Below, piece by piece: positions 25,585 through 34,215 of a stretch of 64,000 bases of DNA (position 1 is its first letter; each line of letters starts with the position of its first letter). The notes beneath the pieces are model-generated. The model saw only the letters and a program-made list of their open reading frames with translations, was not told the DNA's origin and searched no databases. The translations under genes and the position numbers were made by a program. Origin of the DNA: Methylophilus methylotrophus DSM 46235 = ATCC 53528. GTDB lineage: Bacteria; Pseudomonadota; Gammaproteobacteria; Burkholderiales; Methylophilaceae. The DNA is taken from the NCBI RefSeq assembly GCF_000378225.1, contig NZ_KB905143.1:186001-250000 (forward strand). The letters are read 5' to 3'.

Positions 25585-26239
25585 AAATAAAACCAGCGCC
25601 TCTAACGGTATGAATTAACTTGGACTGGGATGGCAAGTCTATTTTTTGTCTCAGATTTTTGATATTGACGTCAATTAAATTGTCTATCCCGATCATGTCT
25701 TGCTGCCATAGTCGTTGAGCGATTTCTTTTCTGGAGATAACGTTGCCAGCATTTCGCATCAACATTTCTAAAAGATCAAATTCCTTTGCGGTCAGAATCA
25801 CCCGGTGACCATGCCTGATGACCGTTTTTGTGTAGGTTTGGATACTAATGCCAGCAATGGTGATCATTTCAACTTTGGTATATGCATTACGCCTTAATAA
25901 TGAATGCATACGTGCAAGAAGCTCTTCAAATACAAATGGCTTAGGCAGGTAATCATCGGCGCCACTATTTAAACCAGTTATTTTGTCAGTCACTGTATCT
26001 CTGGCCGTTAACATCAGAATGGGGATCATCATTTTGCTTTTACGTAGTTTGATGCAAACGTCTAGGCCATCTCCATCAGGCAACATCCAGTCCAGAAGTA
26101 TTAAATGATATATCCCCAGTGGAGCTGCCAATGCTTCGGCGACCGTTGAAACAATGTCGATATAAAAGCCTTCCTCCAATAGTCCTCTGGCAATTAATTT
26201 TGCAGCTTTTGCATCATCCTCTACTAAAAGTATCTTCAC
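25556..26239 (-). CDS. czcR: OmpR-family response regulator (CzcR type)
   Basis: 227 residues. The receiver domain has the acidic pair in LLVEDDAKAA, the phospho-acceptor Asp in LILLDWMLPDGDGL (about residue 51) and the conserved Lys in GADDYLPKPFVF. The C-terminal winged helix has LTAKEFDLLEMLMRN and the recognition region NLIDVNIKNLRQKI..IHTVRGAGF. It should activate the divergent czcCBA operon. The 189-bp intergenic region holds two palindromes that could be its operators. Confidence 0.88.
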   Translation of the reverse strand: MKILLVEDDAKAAKLIARGLLEEGFYIDIVSTVAEALAAPLGIYHLILLDWMLPDGDGLDVCIKLRKSKMMIPILMLTARDTVTDKITGLNSGADDYLPKPFVFEELLARMHSLLRRNAYTKVEMITIAGISIQTYTKTVIRHGHRVILTAKEFDLLEMLMRNAGNVISRKEIAQRLWQQDMIGIDNLIDVNIKNLRQKIDLPSQSKLIHTVRGAGFIFEERREIET

Positions 26240-26340
26240 ACGTTATTCACCTTGTCAGACAACATGACTTGTTATTCCTGCTTAAGTCACTTTCTTCATT
26301 TTAAGAAAACCCACCAACATATCGCAATCATAACCAGTAT

Positions 26341-26379
26341 TTCTGAATAGAAATTCAGAATTTCATTTGGCCAAATGAA
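26341..26379. promoter_or_regulatory. Two adjacent palindromes between czcR and czcC, candidate operators
   Basis: TTCTGAATAGAAATTCAGAA (26341-26360) has two perfect 8-bp arms around AGAA. TTCATTTGGCCAAATGAA (26362-26379) is a perfect 18-bp palindrome. They lie 50-88 bp before czcC, in the control region shared with the divergent two-component genes. Binding by the response regulator is inferred from position. Confidence 0.5.
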
Positions 26380-26428
26380 TTAGCATGCTGCAACTTCAGG
26401 ATATAACACAACAAAATTAAACAGCGTT

Positions 26429-27826
26429 ATGGCACAAACTAATTGTCACAAACCATCTTTTGTCATAGCAAGCATATTGTTTTTATTTGCTTCACATAAT
26501 GTCGCTGAGGAGATCATTAGCCCGCCTGCATTTGTGTCTGACGAACGCCCGACTCTCCTTAAAAAAAGTTCTCAAGCGCAGATTGATCGCATCGACCAAC
26601 CAGCCACAACTGCCATACTTGGACTGGATGAAGTGATTCTTAAAGCTTTATATGCCGATGCACAGATACGTGGAGCAATTGAATCCATTCGACAGGCAGA
26701 GGCTGATTTGCAGACAGCCAAGCTCCCGCCGAACCCCGTGATCTCTACCAGTGGTACTTTAATGCCACTAAATCGTCCCTTTACCGCAGACAGGCAAGGA
26801 GGCCCTCCGCAGTTTGATATAGGTGTTTCCTATCCGGTTGACTGGTTTCTATTTGGTAAAAAAGCTGCTGAGGTGGCTGAGGCAGAAAAAGGCATTGATG
26901 TTGCCAGGTTCAATGTGAATGATGTGATCAGGCAGCGAATTGCGGGGGCAATTGCCTCTTTTTATGATGTCTTAGAGGCGCAGCAATTATTAAAGCTGGC
27001 CGAGGAGGACTTGAAGGACATTGTCGAACTGCAAAAAATCACTACCCAGCGTGTTGTTGTTGGTGGAGTTGGCACTATTGAGCTTGATCGCGTCAAATTA
27101 TCAATAATCACTAGCAGAAGTGAAGTAAGAGCACGAGAGGCGACTTTGCAAGCGGCGCTTAGCCAATTAAAAAGCTACCTTGGTACGAGCAAGACCAGCC
27201 AGGTTCAAATTCACGGCGACTTATTGATTACACATCTGATTCCCCCGGCAGATATTCAAACATTATTAGCCGTTGCAGAAGAAAATAGACCGGATATCCA
27301 GGCAATACGTAAACAAATAGAACGCTCATCCGCCGCACTCAAAGTGGAAGAGGTTAATGCCTACCCTTCTGTCACACCCAGATTCGGTTTAACGAGACAG
27401 TTTCAGCAGAAAGCAATCGGTTACCCGGACGCTAACTCATGGGGAATTGGCATTGACATCTCGTTACCATTATTTGATCGGAATCAAGGGAATATTGCCA
27501 AGGCAAAGTCTGTAAAAACGCAATCTGAATATTTGTTGGACAGTCAATTGGTCGAACTGCGGTCAGAGATAGAGCAACTCCATCAAAACTATGCGAATGT
27601 TCATCAAGTTTTGTCTATCGACTCGGAAGCCAAACTAGAGTCAGCCCGCTTCATCAGAGACAAGATCAAAACGGCATATGCGCTTGGCGGCAACAGTTTG
27701 TTTGAGTTGCTGGATGCCCAAAGAAATTACCGAGACAGTTATCGCTCACATATCCAGAATTTATCAAGCTACTGGCATACCTTATACGCATTGAATGCAG
27801 CTGTTGGAAAGCAAATTTTAAAATGA
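26429..27826 (+). CDS. czcC: CzcC-type outer-membrane efflux protein (TolC family)
   Basis: 465 residues with an N-terminal signal sequence (FVIASILFLFASHNVAEE). Two repeated long helical segments are typical of outer-membrane efflux proteins (for example AEADLQTAKLPPNPVIS and KVEEVNAYPSVTPRFGL), as is SWGIGIDISLPLFDRNQGNIAKAKS. It forms the trimeric outer-membrane tunnel of the metal efflux complex. It overlaps czcB by 4 bp. Divergence from the CzcRS genes fits control by that pair. Confidence 0.85.
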   Translation: MAQTNCHKPSFVIASILFLFASHNVAEEIISPPAFVSDERPTLLKKSSQAQIDRIDQPATTAILGLDEVILKALYADAQIRGAIESIRQAEADLQTAKLPPNPVISTSGTLMPLNRPFTADRQGGPPQFDIGVSYPVDWFLFGKKAAEVAEAEKGIDVARFNVNDVIRQRIAGAIASFYDVLEAQQLLKLAEEDLKDIVELQKITTQRVVVGGVGTIELDRVKLSIITSRSEVRAREATLQAALSQLKSYLGTSKTSQVQIHGDLLITHLIPPADIQTLLAVAEENRPDIQAIRKQIERSSAALKVEEVNAYPSVTPRFGLTRQFQQKAIGYPDANSWGIGIDISLPLFDRNQGNIAKAKSVKTQSEYLLDSQLVELRSEIEQLHQNYANVHQVLSIDSEAKLESARFIRDKIKTAYALGGNSLFELLDAQRNYRDSYRSHIQNLSSYWHTLYALNAAVGKQILK

Positions 27827-28977
27827 ATAGCAAAAAACACATTCACCTCAGTTATATCGCCTTATTGGTCATCGCGCTAGCACTGGTGCTCTGGTTTAAC
27901 CTAAAAGAAACCAGCGGAAAGTCCCGCCCTATAAAGAGTCAAGTGCCGACACCTTCTCCGGTGACTGTATTAAATAATCATACGATCAAAATTGATCCAC
28001 AATCTCCGTTGTATCGAAAAATGAGCATCCTTCAACTACAGAAAACATCTGTTTCTATCCCCATGTTGACAATGACCGGGACTGTAATTGCAAAAAGAAA
28101 AAGTGGACTATTGCCACAGGAAGATAATTTTGAATTTAATAGTCAAGAACTGTCTGCCATTTATGCTGACTGGCAGAAGTATGGAACCGACATTGCATTT
28201 TTGAAAAAACAAATACTTAAAACACAAGAATTGATAGCCACTCAATTACGCACTCAGAAAACGGAAGTTGAAAGGCTGAGGAAGCTTGTAGAGATTGGTA
28301 CTGAAGCGGCACGGGACTTGAATCTTGCAGAATCGAATCTATTACAAACACAACTGGAAGGACAAAAGTCATTATTTGATTTGCAAAATGCAATGGTACA
28401 GGCGAAGCATAGTTTTGCCGATGCCGAGAGACGCTTGCTGCAAGCCGGGGTGGATGTAGAGCTACTGGCAAAACTCGGACAAACCGCTGTATTGGTGGCA
28501 GGGGATGTGCCTGAAGTCAGTATCGACAAAATTAAAGTTAACCAGCAACTTGCTGCCCGCTTTTATGGTCATCTTGATAAAGTTTTTACAGGACGTGTAC
28601 AGAGCATCTCTCCCTCGCTGTCTATCGAGAAAAGAACCCTAAAAGTATTCTTTACAATATCAGATCAGAATGGTGAATTAATTCCTGGCATGTTCTCCGA
28701 CATTGGTTTAGGCACTGATGCCCGAGACTCGCTCTTAATACCGTCCGATGCATTGATCCATATTCGTGATAAAGACTATGTCTTCCGAATGGTTCAAGAT
28801 AATCAATGGCAAGTCACAGAAGTGAAGGTCGGTGAGCGTTTTGACGCGAATTGGGTAGAGATTTTAGATGGGCTGACTGAAGAAGAAAAAGTGATCGGTC
28901 ACGGGGCCATTTTATTAAAGCCAATCGCTGAGAAAGTCGTCATGACAATAACTTCTCTATCCAAGCAGGCGGCATAG
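27823..28977 (+). CDS. czcB: CzcB-type periplasmic adaptor (membrane fusion protein)
   Basis: 384 residues. An N-terminal membrane anchor (YIALLVIALALVLWFNL) is followed by a lipoyl/coiled-coil region (about 130-230, with long heptad-like EVERLRKLVEIGTEAARDLNLAESNL) and beta-barrel and membrane-proximal domains (GRVQSISPSLSIEKRTLKVFF). It links the RND pump to the outer-membrane channel. The first lipoyl half looks short compared with classical CzcB, and no His-rich N-terminal extension is seen. Confidence 0.82.
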   Translation: MNSKKHIHLSYIALLVIALALVLWFNLKETSGKSRPIKSQVPTPSPVTVLNNHTIKIDPQSPLYRKMSILQLQKTSVSIPMLTMTGTVIAKRKSGLLPQEDNFEFNSQELSAIYADWQKYGTDIAFLKKQILKTQELIATQLRTQKTEVERLRKLVEIGTEAARDLNLAESNLLQTQLEGQKSLFDLQNAMVQAKHSFADAERRLLQAGVDVELLAKLGQTAVLVAGDVPEVSIDKIKVNQQLAARFYGHLDKVFTGRVQSISPSLSIEKRTLKVFFTISDQNGELIPGMFSDIGLGTDARDSLLIPSDALIHIRDKDYVFRMVQDNQWQVTEVKVGERFDANWVEILDGLTEEEKVIGHGAILLKPIAEKVVMTITSLSKQAA

Positions 28978-28979
28978 TC

Positions 28980-31900
28980 ATGATTGCCCGCTTTATTAAA
29001 TACGCTCTCCAATATCGTTGGGCGGTACTACTAATTGCATCGGCTATTTCCATAGCAGGCATATTTTTATTCACACAAATGAAAATAGACGCCTACCCGG
29101 ACATATCCTCACAGATGGTACAAGTTATCACTGTGTTTCCAGGTCAGGCACCTGAGGAAGTAGAGCGACAGGTAACTGTACCGATAGAGATCGCCATGAA
29201 AAATGTTCCGCATGTCGAAACAATAAGGTCTCGCACAATTTTTGGCTTATCTGTTGTTCAACTCATCTTTAAAGAAGGCACAGAAAGTTATTGGGCAAGG
29301 CAAAGAGTACAGGAAAAATTAGCGCTGATCAGCTTACCGGCTGGTGCTGAGGCAGAAATTGGACCTCTCGCTACGGCGTATGGTGAAATGGTGCGTTATG
29401 AACTGGTATCTGATGGTCGGCAGGATTTAATCGAATTACGTACGCTCAATGATTGGGTAATCATTCCCCGCCTATTGCGTGCAGAGGGGGTTGCCGAGGT
29501 TTCAAATTTTGGCGGTTTTGAAAAGCAATATGGCATTATTCTTAATCCTTCACAGCTATTGCGTTATGGTCTTTCAGTGCAAGAGGCCATCAGTGCAATA
29601 GAATCAAACAATACCAATTCTGGTGGGAGCGTGCTGTCTAGAGGCGGGATGTCTTTCGTCATCCGCGGCACTGGTGTTTTAAAAAATGAGAAAGAGATTG
29701 GCGATGTATTCATCAAATCTGTCGATGGCCAGCCGCTATATCTGCGGGATATTTCCAGTATACAAATTTCAAAAAAAATACCTGCGGGGATCTTTAGTAA
29801 AAATAATGAAGATGCAAGTGTCGAAGGTATCGTTTTACTCCGAAAAGGCGAGAACCCTTCCGATGTATTGAACCGGGTACAGTCAGCTATCCACGAGCTC
29901 AATAAGTCAGGTTTGCCCTTGGGCGTAAAAATCGTGCCGTTTTATGATAGAAGTCAATTAATCGCCAGCACCATACACACGGTTGCACATAGTGTCACTT
30001 TTGGCGTGATGCTCGTATTGTTTATTTTACTCATGTTTTTGGGGCGGCCAGCGCTTGCTATCCTGGTTGCATTAACCATCCCATTTTCATTACTCTTTGC
30101 CATCATTCTCATGTACCTGACGGGTATCCCGATTGGCCTCCTATCCATTGGTGCAATTGACTTTGGCATTATTGTAGATGGCGCCATCATTATTGCTGAA
30201 AGCATAGCCAGAGCACTGCACGCAAACAATGAGGCGCATGCGAGCAATCCTGATGCGCCTGATAAGACTATTCAAACGATTGCTCAAGCGACGCAAGAAG
30301 TAGAACGCCCAGTCTTTTTTTCAGTTCTGATTATTGTGGGCGCCTTTTTGCCTTTGCTTACCCTCACTCATATAGAGGGCCTACTGTTTAGACCCATGGC
30401 GCAAACGATCGTCTTTGCCTTGATCGGAGCAGTCATTTTCTCCTTGTTTGTTTTACCAGTCATCGCTTCTTTTTTGTTTAAAAATGGCTTTAAGGATACA
30501 GAAAGTAAGCTGTTGCTGTACCTAAAGAAACAATATCATGCTGCGCTAACATGGTCGCTCAAGCACACGCAATCGATTGTTGTATTGTCTGCATTATTGA
30601 TCGGATTACTGACGATTTTTATTTTCCCTAGAGTGGGCTCCGAGTTTTTGCCTTATATGGATGAGGGCGTCATTTGGGTCAGGGCAAACTTCCCCGAGGG
30701 TACCTCGCTAGAGCAAACATCGCTCTTCGGAAAACGCCTGAGAGAGGTTGCCATGTCCTTTCCAGACATTAAATTTGTGACCGTACAAGCTGGTCGAAAT
30801 GACAGTGGTACAGACCCATATCCACCCAGCAGAGTTGAAATGATGATAGGTCCAAATGATCCGACAACCTGGACACAAGTACATAGCAAGAGCGAACTCA
30901 TTACCGTGATTGGAAACGCATTCAGAACAGAGTTTCCAACCACCCGATTTAATTTCACACAGCCTATTATTGATAGTGTGACAGAAGACTCCAATGGAAC
31001 TTCAGCAAACATGGCTGTTGAGTTTTCCGGCAATGATTCAACCGTATTGCTATCACTCGCAAAGCAAGCTGAAACATTGTTAAAAACAATTCCTGGCGCG
31101 GTGGATGTCAACATTGAGCAGGAAGGGCCGCAGCCACAGCTGGTTATTGAGCCAGACAGAGCCTTGTGCGCACGTTATAAAGTCAATATTATCGACTTGT
31201 CCACCTTAATAAATACCGCTATTGGTGGATCGCCAGTGGGCGTGATTTACGAAGATGAGAAAAGATTCGATATCGCTGTGAAGTTTTCTTCTGAATATAT
31301 GAACTCCATGCAGTCGATACAGCGCTTACCCGTATTTAATGCTGATGGGATTCCCATTCCATTGTCTCAAGTGGCAAAAGTTAAAGTCGTGGATGGTCAA
31401 ACGATGATTGCGCGGGCAGACAGTGTGCGTCGTCTTACTGTGCGCAGTGATATTCAGGGCCGTGATCAGGGTGGCTTTGTTTCTGAAGCCCAAGGGGTGT
31501 TTGCCAAGCAACTGAAGCTGCCAGAAGGCTATCGTTTAAATTGGATAGGCATGTTTGAGAATCTGGATCGAGCAGGCAAACATTTTTCCATCTTGGTACC
31601 CATCACAATTTTGATTATTTATCTATTGATCGTGGCAATCTTTAAATCACAGCGATATGCCCTGATTTTACTTTCTACAATCCCATTTGCATTTACAGGG
31701 GGATTGGTGGCGCTCTATTTGCGCGGGATGAATTTGAATGTCTCTTCAGGGGTTGGTTTTGCTGCGGTATTTGGCATATCAATCATGAGTGGTGTATTAA
31801 TGATCAAGGCGATTACAACCCTTGAGAAGGATGGACTCCCGACGGACGATGCCATCATACAGGGTGCCATGGATTGTTTTAGGCCAATAGTGATCGCCTC

Positions 31901-32063
31901 TTTAGTGGCCATCTTGGGACTATTGCCTGCGTCTCTGGCGCATGGGCTAGGTTCTGATGTACAAAGACCATTGTCAACGGTGATCGTTTGGGGTTTAGGA
32001 GGTGCATCAATGATGACACTAATGCTATTACCATTAATATATAGGCTATTTCATACTAAATAA
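28980..32063 (+). CDS. czcA: CzcA-type heavy-metal RND pump
   Basis: 1027 residues with 12 membrane helices and two large periplasmic loops. Helix 4 contains AIDFGIIVDGAIIIAES, matching the DFGxxxDGAxxxxE proton/metal-relay signature of HME-RND pumps for divalent cations (Zn, Co, Cd, Ni) rather than the Cu/Ag pumps, which lack these acidic residues. IDAYPDISSQMVQVITVFPGQAPEEVE at the N-terminus is also typical. It exports metal from the periplasm or cytoplasm through CzcC using protons. Exact metal preference is not determinable from this sequence alone. Confidence 0.88.
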   Translation: MIARFIKYALQYRWAVLLIASAISIAGIFLFTQMKIDAYPDISSQMVQVITVFPGQAPEEVERQVTVPIEIAMKNVPHVETIRSRTIFGLSVVQLIFKEGTESYWARQRVQEKLALISLPAGAEAEIGPLATAYGEMVRYELVSDGRQDLIELRTLNDWVIIPRLLRAEGVAEVSNFGGFEKQYGIILNPSQLLRYGLSVQEAISAIESNNTNSGGSVLSRGGMSFVIRGTGVLKNEKEIGDVFIKSVDGQPLYLRDISSIQISKKIPAGIFSKNNEDASVEGIVLLRKGENPSDVLNRVQSAIHELNKSGLPLGVKIVPFYDRSQLIASTIHTVAHSVTFGVMLVLFILLMFLGRPALAILVALTIPFSLLFAIILMYLTGIPIGLLSIGAIDFGIIVDGAIIIAESIARALHANNEAHASNPDAPDKTIQTIAQATQEVERPVFFSVLIIVGAFLPLLTLTHIEGLLFRPMAQTIVFALIGAVIFSLFVLPVIASFLFKNGFKDTESKLLLYLKKQYHAALTWSLKHTQSIVVLSALLIGLLTIFIFPRVGSEFLPYMDEGVIWVRANFPEGTSLEQTSLFGKRLREVAMSFPDIKFVTVQAGRNDSGTDPYPPSRVEMMIGPNDPTTWTQVHSKSELITVIGNAFRTEFPTTRFNFTQPIIDSVTEDSNGTSANMAVEFSGNDSTVLLSLAKQAETLLKTIPGAVDVNIEQEGPQPQLVIEPDRALCARYKVNIIDLSTLINTAIGGSPVGVIYEDEKRFDIAVKFSSEYMNSMQSIQRLPVFNADGIPIPLSQVAKVKVVDGQTMIARADSVRRLTVRSDIQGRDQGGFVSEAQGVFAKQLKLPEGYRLNWIGMFENLDRAGKHFSILVPITILIIYLLIVAIFKSQRYALILLSTIPFAFTGGLVALYLRGMNLNVSSGVGFAAVFGISIMSGVLMIKAITTLEKDGLPTDDAIIQGAMDCFRPIVIASLVAILGLLPASLAHGLGSDVQRPLSTVIVWGLGGASMMTLMLLPLIYRLFHTK

Positions 32064-32141
32064 CTTGTGTAACATTATTCAATATCCTTACCTCCAGTAT
32101 TATCTGCAAATACATTTCTACACGGACAAGGATGATTATAA

Positions 32142-32315
32142 TTAGCCGCTACAGCTTTCAAATGTCGCTAGTATTTGTGTATATGTAGCGCTTTCATATG
32201 CCTCAGCAAAACTCACAGAATCAGTAGCGTATGATTCCGATTTTTTCAATGCCGTAACTGAGCTTCTCTGGCGACGGGCACGCATATTTGCAAGTTTTTG
32301 ACTATAGTCAGTCAT
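32142..32315 (-). CDS. Small hypothetical protein (57 aa) inside the czc element
   Basis: This short frame reads MTDYSQKLANMRARRQRSS and ends ILATFESCSG before a TAA. AGGAAAG lies about nine bases before the ATG, a strong ribosome site. It is convergent with czcA, between czcA and the right end of the element. The N-terminus is basic and the rest polar, with no signal or membrane helix. I do not recognise a family. It could be a small regulator or a remnant of the lost transposition genes. Confidence 0.45.
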   Translation of the reverse strand: MTDYSQKLANMRARRQRSSVTALKKSESYATDSVSFAEAYESATYTQILATFESCSG

Positions 32316-32546
32316 TGTTCTTTTCTTTCCTGGTAAGTTTCATGCGCCCAAAAGTAACGCGCCCGCGATTGTTAAAGTAATTACCTTCAGCTGTTTTTAG
32401 AACTTCATCAACACAAATCTCAAATTTGGCAAAAAACCATTTTTGGTGCAACTTTGTAGGTTGAGTTATTTGTTAATCAATTGATTTTATTAAAATGACA
32501 ATCTCGAGTTGAATTGCAAGAATCTCGATTTGAATCACAAACGACA

Positions 32547-32551
32547 AAAAA
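32547..32551. repeat. Target-site duplication, right copy (AAAAA)
   Basis: AAAAA directly after ACGACA, the right end of the czc element. It matches 23953-23957. The next bases, TTTGAGAACGAC, continue the cyclase reading frame. Confidence 0.8.
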
Positions 32552-33166
32552 TTTGAGAACGACACGAAAGGCCTTATAAAAGATTATATTGGCCCATCAA
32601 TTGATAATGGCTTTCGATTAGGAAGCCATGCCACCCCCAGGAAATTTATCCTATCAATTGATTTGGCTTTACTTTTAGCAAAATGCATACAAGCTTGGCC
32701 CCAAGTTAAGTCATTAAAATCCGATGTGAAATTCTTTTATGACCAGAGGGTTTGTTTAAAGGGCGTAATGGGTGGAATTCCATATCCCCTCTTTTGGATT
32801 GATAATAATACCCAAACAAACAATCTTGAAACCCTAGAGGATAAGTTTAACAATAGGACTGATATTGCGGTATCAGATGTATTTGACTACTGCATGAGAT
32901 TTATTCATGAGATGGAAAGTGAAGTTTTAATCAAGCCATATATATACGAAGAGAACGACTCTTTCTTTAATGAAATGCCTTCAGAACATAAAGAGTTCAT
33001 TACTAAGTACAATGCATACTGGCAAGAGGAAGAGCAAAAAAGAAAAGTTGAGAGTGCCTCTGATAATCAACCAACTCAATACGAAAAGAAAGAGCTAGAC
33101 AACCCCTCACTGGTGCTTGCGAAGAGTATCATCGAATTTATCAACAAATCAAAAAAAGAATCCTGA
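32552..33166 (+). pseudogene. C-terminal half of the class III nucleotide cyclase gene
   Basis: The frame starts right after the duplication with FENDTKGLIKDYIGPSIDNG, then FRLGSHATPRKFILSIDLALLL, the last conserved block of class III cyclases (it holds the residues that position the substrate base and stabilise the transition state). It then runs 150 more residues to TAA. Joined to the N-terminal half (23424-23957) it gives 382 codons in one frame. A TTG at 32663 could start a shorter product, but there is no reason to think it is expressed. The Glu/Lys-rich tail (about the last 60 residues) has no recognised domain. Confidence 0.75.
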
Positions 33167-33236
33167 AATCTGCGAGATAAATCCTCTCAAGACATCAATA
33201 ATCCGAAAGCGAAAAATCCCTAATTTGTATCAATAC

Positions 33237-33260
33237 AAAAGCCCCGTTATTGGGGCTTTT
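33237..33260 (+). terminator. Factor-independent terminator after the cyclase gene
   Basis: AAAAGCCCC and GGGGCTTTT form a perfect 9-bp stem with loop GTTATT. T/A-rich flanks allow it to act in both directions. Confidence 0.75.
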
Positions 33261-33349
33261 CGTTTTAATAAGTTAACTTAAGTTGCATCTTTTAGGGGCA
33301 GAAGTTGCAGCTTATGAAGCCAAACTTGCAATTTATGCTGCCACTCACA

Positions 33350-33369
33350 AAAGGAGCCGAAGCTCCTTT
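33350..33369 (-). terminator. Terminator-like hairpin after nrdJ small-subunit gene
   Basis: AAAGGAGC and GCTCCTTT form an 8-bp perfect stem with a CGAA tetraloop, 12 bp beyond the stop codon of the minus-strand gene. The arm ends in a short T run on that strand. Confidence 0.6.
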
Positions 33370-33380
33370 CATTTAATTGT

Positions 33381-34073
33381 TTAACCGCACTTACTATCCC
33401 CGCAGTTCAAGCAAGTCATGCATCCATCCATCAGGATGCTTGCTTTGGTATTACACTTTTTGCAAAGCTGCGCTCCTTTTGGGAAGCCTTCATCATTTGA
33501 TTCTTCACCCGATTTGGCGTGTTTTTCCAGGTATTCGGCTTTTTTCTCTTCTACCAGTTTTTGCTGGTGTTCGTCTAAACCTGGCTTTTTCAGCATACCG
33601 ATTTCTTGCAGGTGTTTTTCTACCACTTCACCAATCTCGGCTACCAGGCTGGGCACAAACTTGCCGCCTTTTTTAAAGTAGCCGCCGCTAGGCTCAAACA
33701 CGCTTTTGAGTTCCTCAACCAAAAAGGTGACATCGCCACCTTTGCGGAACACGGCGGACATGACGCGGGTGAGCGCGACTATCCACTGGAAGTGCTCCAT
33801 GTTTTTGGAGTTGATGAAGATCTCAAACGGGCGGCGGTGTTCTTGTGGCGTGCCTTCGTTCATGATGACGTCGTTGATGGTGATGTAGAGCGCGTGCTCG
33901 GTCACCGGGGTTTTGATCTTGTAGGTGTTACCCACAAGCATATCTGGGCGGCTTAATGGTTCGCCCATTTGGATAACATTCGTGACAGGCGCTGCTGCGG
34001 CCTCGGCTGCTTTTTTGTCTTCATCGGTCACCAGTTTGTAGGCGGTGATTTTTTTGTCGATCTTAATTGCCAT
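33381..34073 (-). CDS. nrdJb: B12-dependent ribonucleotide reductase, separate C-terminal part (NrdJb, TSCPD/zinc tail)
   Basis: 230 residues. MVGNTYKIKTPVTEHALYITIND and RRPFEIFINSKN..QWIVALTRVMSAVFRKGGD are the TSCPD domain that in one-piece class II reductases follows the catalytic barrel. The end has four Cys pairs (CKKCNTKAS..GCMTCLNCGDSKC) that bind zinc and pass electrons to the active site. It is encoded downstream of the large subunit gene, as in organisms with a split NrdJ. The 130-bp spacer contains a long hairpin. Confidence 0.85.
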   Translation of the reverse strand: MAIKIDKKITAYKLVTDEDKKAAEAAAAPVTNVIQMGEPLSRPDMLVGNTYKIKTPVTEHALYITINDVIMNEGTPQEHRRPFEIFINSKNMEHFQWIVALTRVMSAVFRKGGDVTFLVEELKSVFEPSGGYFKKGGKFVPSLVAEIGEVVEKHLQEIGMLKKPGLDEHQQKLVEEKKAEYLEKHAKSGEESNDEGFPKGAQLCKKCNTKASILMDGCMTCLNCGDSKCG

Positions 34074-34159
34074 GTTGTTCTCCCTATTGGAGCTTAATTT
34101 TTTAATAAACTCAATCTTTTAACGTGCTCAAATTTTGATGGTTGCCACTACTTTTAATG

Positions 34160-34215
34160 GGCAAGTTTTTAGAGCAGCGGACTTTTAATCCGCTTGGCTC
34201 TAATTAAAACTTGCC
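34160..34215. other. Long imperfect hairpin between the two nrdJ genes
   Basis: GGCAAGTT (34160-34167) pairs with AACTTGCC (34208-34215). Inside, TTAGAGC pairs with GCTCTAA and GCGGA with TCCGC around loop CTTTTAA. It overlaps the last codons of the large-subunit gene and lies in the transcribed spacer, so it could slow transcription, protect an mRNA end or set the subunit ratio. The core resembles a tRNA-Lys anticodon arm, but no complete tRNA can be built. Confidence 0.5.

Larger units (their letters stand above)
23958..32546. mobile_element. Transposase-less Tn7/Tn5053-like element carrying czcRS-czcCBA, inserted in the cyclase gene
   Basis: The element is 8,589 bp. The left end begins TGTCGTCTGCAATTTGAC and the inverted right end begins TGTCGTTTGTGATTCAAA (first six bases identical, about 16 of the first 26 shared). 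Related end repeats of about 21 bp with core yTTGCAA..nAACTCGAgATT occur at 23963-23983, 24042-24062 and 24073-24093 on the left. On the right they lie at 32521-32541, 32500-32520 and probably 32416-32436, in inverted orientation. TGT/ACA ends, several transposase sites per end and a 5-bp duplication are the hallmarks of Tn7/Tn5053-type elements. No transposase gene is inside, so it must be moved in trans or be a deletion derivative. Confidence 0.85.

Noticed and set aside
32663-33166. Independent hypothetical gene from a TTG start
   Set aside because: It is the end of the interrupted cyclase; the reading frame begins at 32552 straight after the target duplication.
34170-34198. tRNA-Lys-like anticodon arm (GCGGACTTTTAATCCGC)
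   Set aside because: Only the anticodon arm fits. There are no matching D, T and acceptor arms, and the flanks pair with each other to make a plain long hairpin.
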